A DNA stretch of 64,000 nucleotides from positions 1,550,001-1,614,000 of the forward strand of contig NZ_CP079737.1 in the NCBI RefSeq assembly GCF_019916025.1, given 5' to 3'. The position numbers were made by a program, and so were the translations under genes. This DNA is from Paraclostridium bifermentans. Its GTDB lineage: Bacteria; Bacillota; Clostridia; Peptostreptococcales; Peptostreptococcaceae. Every line of letters begins with the position of its first letter. Position 1 is the stretch's first letter. Under the pieces are notes generated by a model, which was not told where the DNA came from, searched no databases, and saw only the letters and a program-made list of their open reading frames with translations. Below, piece after piece: positions 61,389-64,000 of the stretch.

Positions 61389-62009
61389 ATGGAGGTTTGG
61401 ATAGGTACAGATAATGATAGAATTAAACTTCCTATCACACCTGCTGTTTTAGGAGTAGACAGAAGTTTAGATATAGATGCAGAAAGTGTGGTTAAATTAG
61501 GTGAGGTTGATACCTCTAATGGAATGAAGCTTAAGACTATAGATTTAGAAGGTTTTTTCCCTAAACAAGATTATAGTTTCGCTAGTAATAATATGGATCC
61601 ATATGGGTATTCTGATAAGTTGCAAGGGTGGATGTATAATGAAACTGTTTTAAGAATTATAATAACTGAAACACCAACCAATATGTTGTGTAAAATAAAA
61701 GATTTTAACACTAGAGAGCAAGATGGAACTAGAGACCTATATTTCGAACTAAATTTAATAGAGCATAGACCTAAAAATATTCCTAGACTTGATAATAATG
61801 GAAATTCAAATAGACCAATTTCTACAAATACAAGTGATACTCAAAGGACACATAAAGTTGTAAAAGGAGATAGTCTATGGGATATATCACATAAGTATTA
61901 TGGTAAGGGAAGTATATATAAGAAGATAAATGAAGCTAATAAGAATAAGTATCCTAGTTTAGCTAATAACAACATTATATATCCTAACTGGATATTAATA
62001 ATTCCGTAG
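61389..62009 (+). CDS. LysM-containing baseplate protein (XkdP-like)
   Basis: 206 residues from ATG 61389 (GGGAGGTG upstream). N-terminal beta domain (TPAVLGVDRSLDIDAESVVK), then a LysM domain at ~155-206: THKVVKGDSLWDISHKYYGK ... NNIIYPNWILIIP. XkdP-like proteins bridge the tube and hub and may bind peptidoglycan. Starts two bases after the tape measure stop. Confidence 0.88.
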   Translation: MEVWIGTDNDRIKLPITPAVLGVDRSLDIDAESVVKLGEVDTSNGMKLKTIDLEGFFPKQDYSFASNNMDPYGYSDKLQGWMYNETVLRIIITETPTNMLCKIKDFNTREQDGTRDLYFELNLIEHRPKNIPRLDNNGNSNRPISTNTSDTQRTHKVVKGDSLWDISHKYYGKGSIYKKINEANKNKYPSLANNNIIYPNWILIIP

Positions 62010-62017
62010 GTGACGAT

Positions 62018-63712
62018 ATGAACAAATTAAAAATAATTTGTAAAAAGATTAACGGAGAAATTTATGATGTTTCTAGTATATTAACTAAAGCTATTTGGAG
62101 TGGGAATATAAAAGCTTGTAGTAGAAAGTTAGAATTTAGTTGCTTTAATGATGTAGATATACCTCTTTCGACTTTGATAATGGCTTACGTTGATGATAAG
62201 GAAATATTTAGAGGGTTTGTGTATGAGAGAGAAAAAGATAGCAAAGGTATAGTTAATTATTTATGTTTCGATTATGCTGAAAAGCTTAACAAAATAAAAG
62301 TATCGTACAATTTAAAAGGTAGTAATGGTAAGGATATAGCAAATAAGATATTAAAAGATTATAACTTCGAAATAGGAAGTATTGCTGAAGCTTGTGTTCC
62401 AAATTCTAAGATATTTATAGGTGTTGAAATATATAATTGCATTATGAGTGCATATACAGAACAATCCAAGAACGACAATAAGATGTATATGATAACTTGT
62501 AGTGAAGGCAAAATATCAGTTGTTGAAAAAGGTATTGTAAGATTAAAGGTAGCTTTTGAGGAAGGTAAAAACATATTGGATTCTTCTTTTAAAGAAAGTG
62601 TATCTAATATGGTTAACAGAGTATTAATAGTAGACCAAACAGGTAATAAACAATCGGAAGTTAGAGATAGTGAAATGTTAAGAATACATGGACTTTTCCA
62701 AGATGTATATAAATCAGAAGAAGGAAAGGATTCTACTGTAGAAGCTAAAAAACTTCTTAAAGGTGTTGAACAAACATGCAGTATAAGTGGATTTGGTGAT
62801 ATTTCTTGCACAAGTGGATATGGAGTTCAAATAAAAGATAGTGCTACTAATTTAGTAGGACTATTTTTTATTGATGGAGATACTCATACCTGGGAAAAAG
62901 GTAACTATTGGATTGATTTAGATTTGAATTTTAAAAATATAATGCATGAGGTAGAAGCTGGAGAAGATGAGCAACAAGATGAAATTTCTACTAATGGTGG
63001 TACAACTGTAAGCGGAGGTCGTGAAGTTAAAGCAGAATTTACGGCTTATTATCCTGCAAACAATAGCATGGAGGGTGGATTCTATGATGCTATGGGTAAT
63101 AGACTAGACCCTTCTAAACTTACTTGCGCTTGTCCTAAAGATGTAGCATTTAAAACAAAAATACAAGTTAAATCTACTGGTACAGATAGAGACAATCTAG
63201 TTTACACTTGCACTGACAGAGGTGGTGCTATAAAAGTGGTTAATGGAGTTTACCACATTGACTTATTAATGGCTAATAGAAAAGAAGCTAATTCTTTTGG
63301 TAGACGTAAAGGTACAGCCGTAATTGGATGCGAAGTAACTTCAATCGGTAATAACTATTCTTCTGTTGGAAGTAGAATAGTTGAAGTTGCTAAAACCAAG
63401 CTAGGTAAACCTTATGTATGGGGAGCAACTGGACCTAATCAATTTGATTGCTCTGGCCTTACTCAATTTTGTCATAAGAAAGTGGGTATATCTATACCTC
63501 GTACAAGTAGCCAACAAAGAGGTAGTGGTAAGAAAATAACAAAAGAAAATGTACAGCTTGGAGATATATTATGTTTTGATGGTCATGTTGGACTTTATGC
63601 AGGTGATGGTAAAATGATTCATGCACCTAATAAAGAAAAGCCTGTTAAATACGACCCATGTCTTAGTGGATATTGGGGAGGTAAATTATTGGGAATAAGG
63701 AGGTACTGGTAA
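62018..63712 (+). CDS. Baseplate hub fused to 3D-domain and NlpC/P60 hydrolases
   Basis: 564 residues. Residues 1-~315 are an XkdQ-type hub (gpD-like: ICKKINGEIYDVSSIL ... YWIDLDLNF). A Gly/Ser/Thr-rich linker follows, then a 3D domain (~340-440) with TAYYPANNSM, TDRGGAI and HIDLLMANR as its Asp motif, a lytic transglycosylase-like fold. Residues ~450-564 are NlpC/P60 with FDCSGL (Cys ~477), GHVGLYAG (His ~522) and MIHAPN (His ~534). It is a tail-borne enzyme that opens the cell wall during infection. Confidence 0.9.
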   Translation: MNKLKIICKKINGEIYDVSSILTKAIWSGNIKACSRKLEFSCFNDVDIPLSTLIMAYVDDKEIFRGFVYEREKDSKGIVNYLCFDYAEKLNKIKVSYNLKGSNGKDIANKILKDYNFEIGSIAEACVPNSKIFIGVEIYNCIMSAYTEQSKNDNKMYMITCSEGKISVVEKGIVRLKVAFEEGKNILDSSFKESVSNMVNRVLIVDQTGNKQSEVRDSEMLRIHGLFQDVYKSEEGKDSTVEAKKLLKGVEQTCSISGFGDISCTSGYGVQIKDSATNLVGLFFIDGDTHTWEKGNYWIDLDLNFKNIMHEVEAGEDEQQDEISTNGGTTVSGGREVKAEFTAYYPANNSMEGGFYDAMGNRLDPSKLTCACPKDVAFKTKIQVKSTGTDRDNLVYTCTDRGGAIKVVNGVYHIDLLMANRKEANSFGRRKGTAVIGCEVTSIGNNYSSVGSRIVEVAKTKLGKPYVWGATGPNQFDCSGLTQFCHKKVGISIPRTSSQQRGSGKKITKENVQLGDILCFDGHVGLYAGDGKMIHAPNKEKPVKYDPCLSGYWGGKLLGIRRYW

Positions 63713-63713
63713 T

Positions 63714-64000
63714 ATGCAAAATCCATACTTAGAAATGCTAGGAATAATAAAAGATGTACCTCCTAAGCAAAATTTTTTTCATTTAGGTAAGGTTAAAACT
63801 AAGCTTCCTAATTTAGTTATTAATTTAAACAATATGGATTTGGGAGTTGAAGATTTTAAAATAGCTAGTAGTTTACTAACTTTAAATAATGTAGACATAG
63901 ATGTTACAAATGAAACTGTTACACACAATTTAAAAGATGAATTAAATGTAAATGATGAAGTATTGTTAATTGAGTTTAACAATACTTTTATTTTATTGAG
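63714..64000 (+). CDS. DUF2577/XkdR-like baseplate protein (partial)
   Basis: ATG 63714 after AAGGAGG; about 95 residues seen before the window ends. NPYLEMLGIIKDVPPKQNFF at the start and LKDELNVNDEVLLIEFNNTF near the end match the DUF2577 family next to XkdQ in PBSX-like tails. Role: baseplate assembly. Confidence 0.8.
   Translation, partial: MQNPYLEMLGIIKDVPPKQNFFHLGKVKTKLPNLVINLNNMDLGVEDFKIASSLLTLNNVDIDVTNETVTHNLKDELNVNDEVLLIEFNNTFILL

Overview
The window is about 64 kb of A+T-rich DNA whose strong GGAGG-type ribosome binding sites, heavy AGA/ATA codon use and gene content (M42 peptidase, U32 peptidase, YitT protein, SfsA, L-box and purine riboswitches) fit a low-GC Clostridia genome, most like the Peptostreptococcaceae (Clostridioides, Paraclostridium, Romboutsia relatives). 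The genus cannot be fixed by reading alone.

Positions 1 to about 28,735 are chromosome. They carry mostly single-gene units, each closed by a clear intrinsic terminator: a U32 peptidase end, GNAT acetyltransferase, YkvI-type transporter with an apparent ATT start behind a ribosome-site-masking hairpin, an orphan AgrC-like kinase, small membrane and beta-fold proteins, a class V aminotransferase with an ECF transporter S component, an esterase, a SWIM/SNF2 helicase, a cold-shock protein, RecQ, an adenine riboswitch with adenosine deaminase, a BrkB/LUD pair, a pentapeptide-repeat protein with a channel-like tail, a lysine riboswitch with an NhaC-type transporter, an ABC/FtsX exporter, SfsA, and an M42 aminopeptidase whose 3' end appears cut off.

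From about 28,735 to the right edge lies a temperate myovirus (contractile tail) prophage that continues beyond the window. Order: integrase with arm-type repeats, ImmA-like peptidase and repressor (leftward), Cro-like protein, antirepressor, a RecT plus SbcC-like ATPase recombination module, replication initiator, a sigma factor, YopX, then a leftward island of four tandem secreted paralogs, RusA and a late regulator. A highly structured non-coding region follows, then a PIN-domain gene with its own terminators, then the late operon: terminases, portal, head, tail sheath and tube, chaperone, tape measure, baseplate hub.

The most notable items in the prophage are a group I intron with an HNH endonuclease splitting the large terminase at its nuclease motif (splice sites read directly from P1 and frame restoration), a Tad1-like immune-signal sponge between terminators inside the head genes, a textbook A AAA AAC programmed -1 frameshift in the tail chaperone, a multi-stem RNA beside a PIN nuclease gene, and the decaying tandem family of signal-peptide proteins. 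Together they suggest a prophage carrying several lysogenic-conversion or defence/anti-defence cargo genes.
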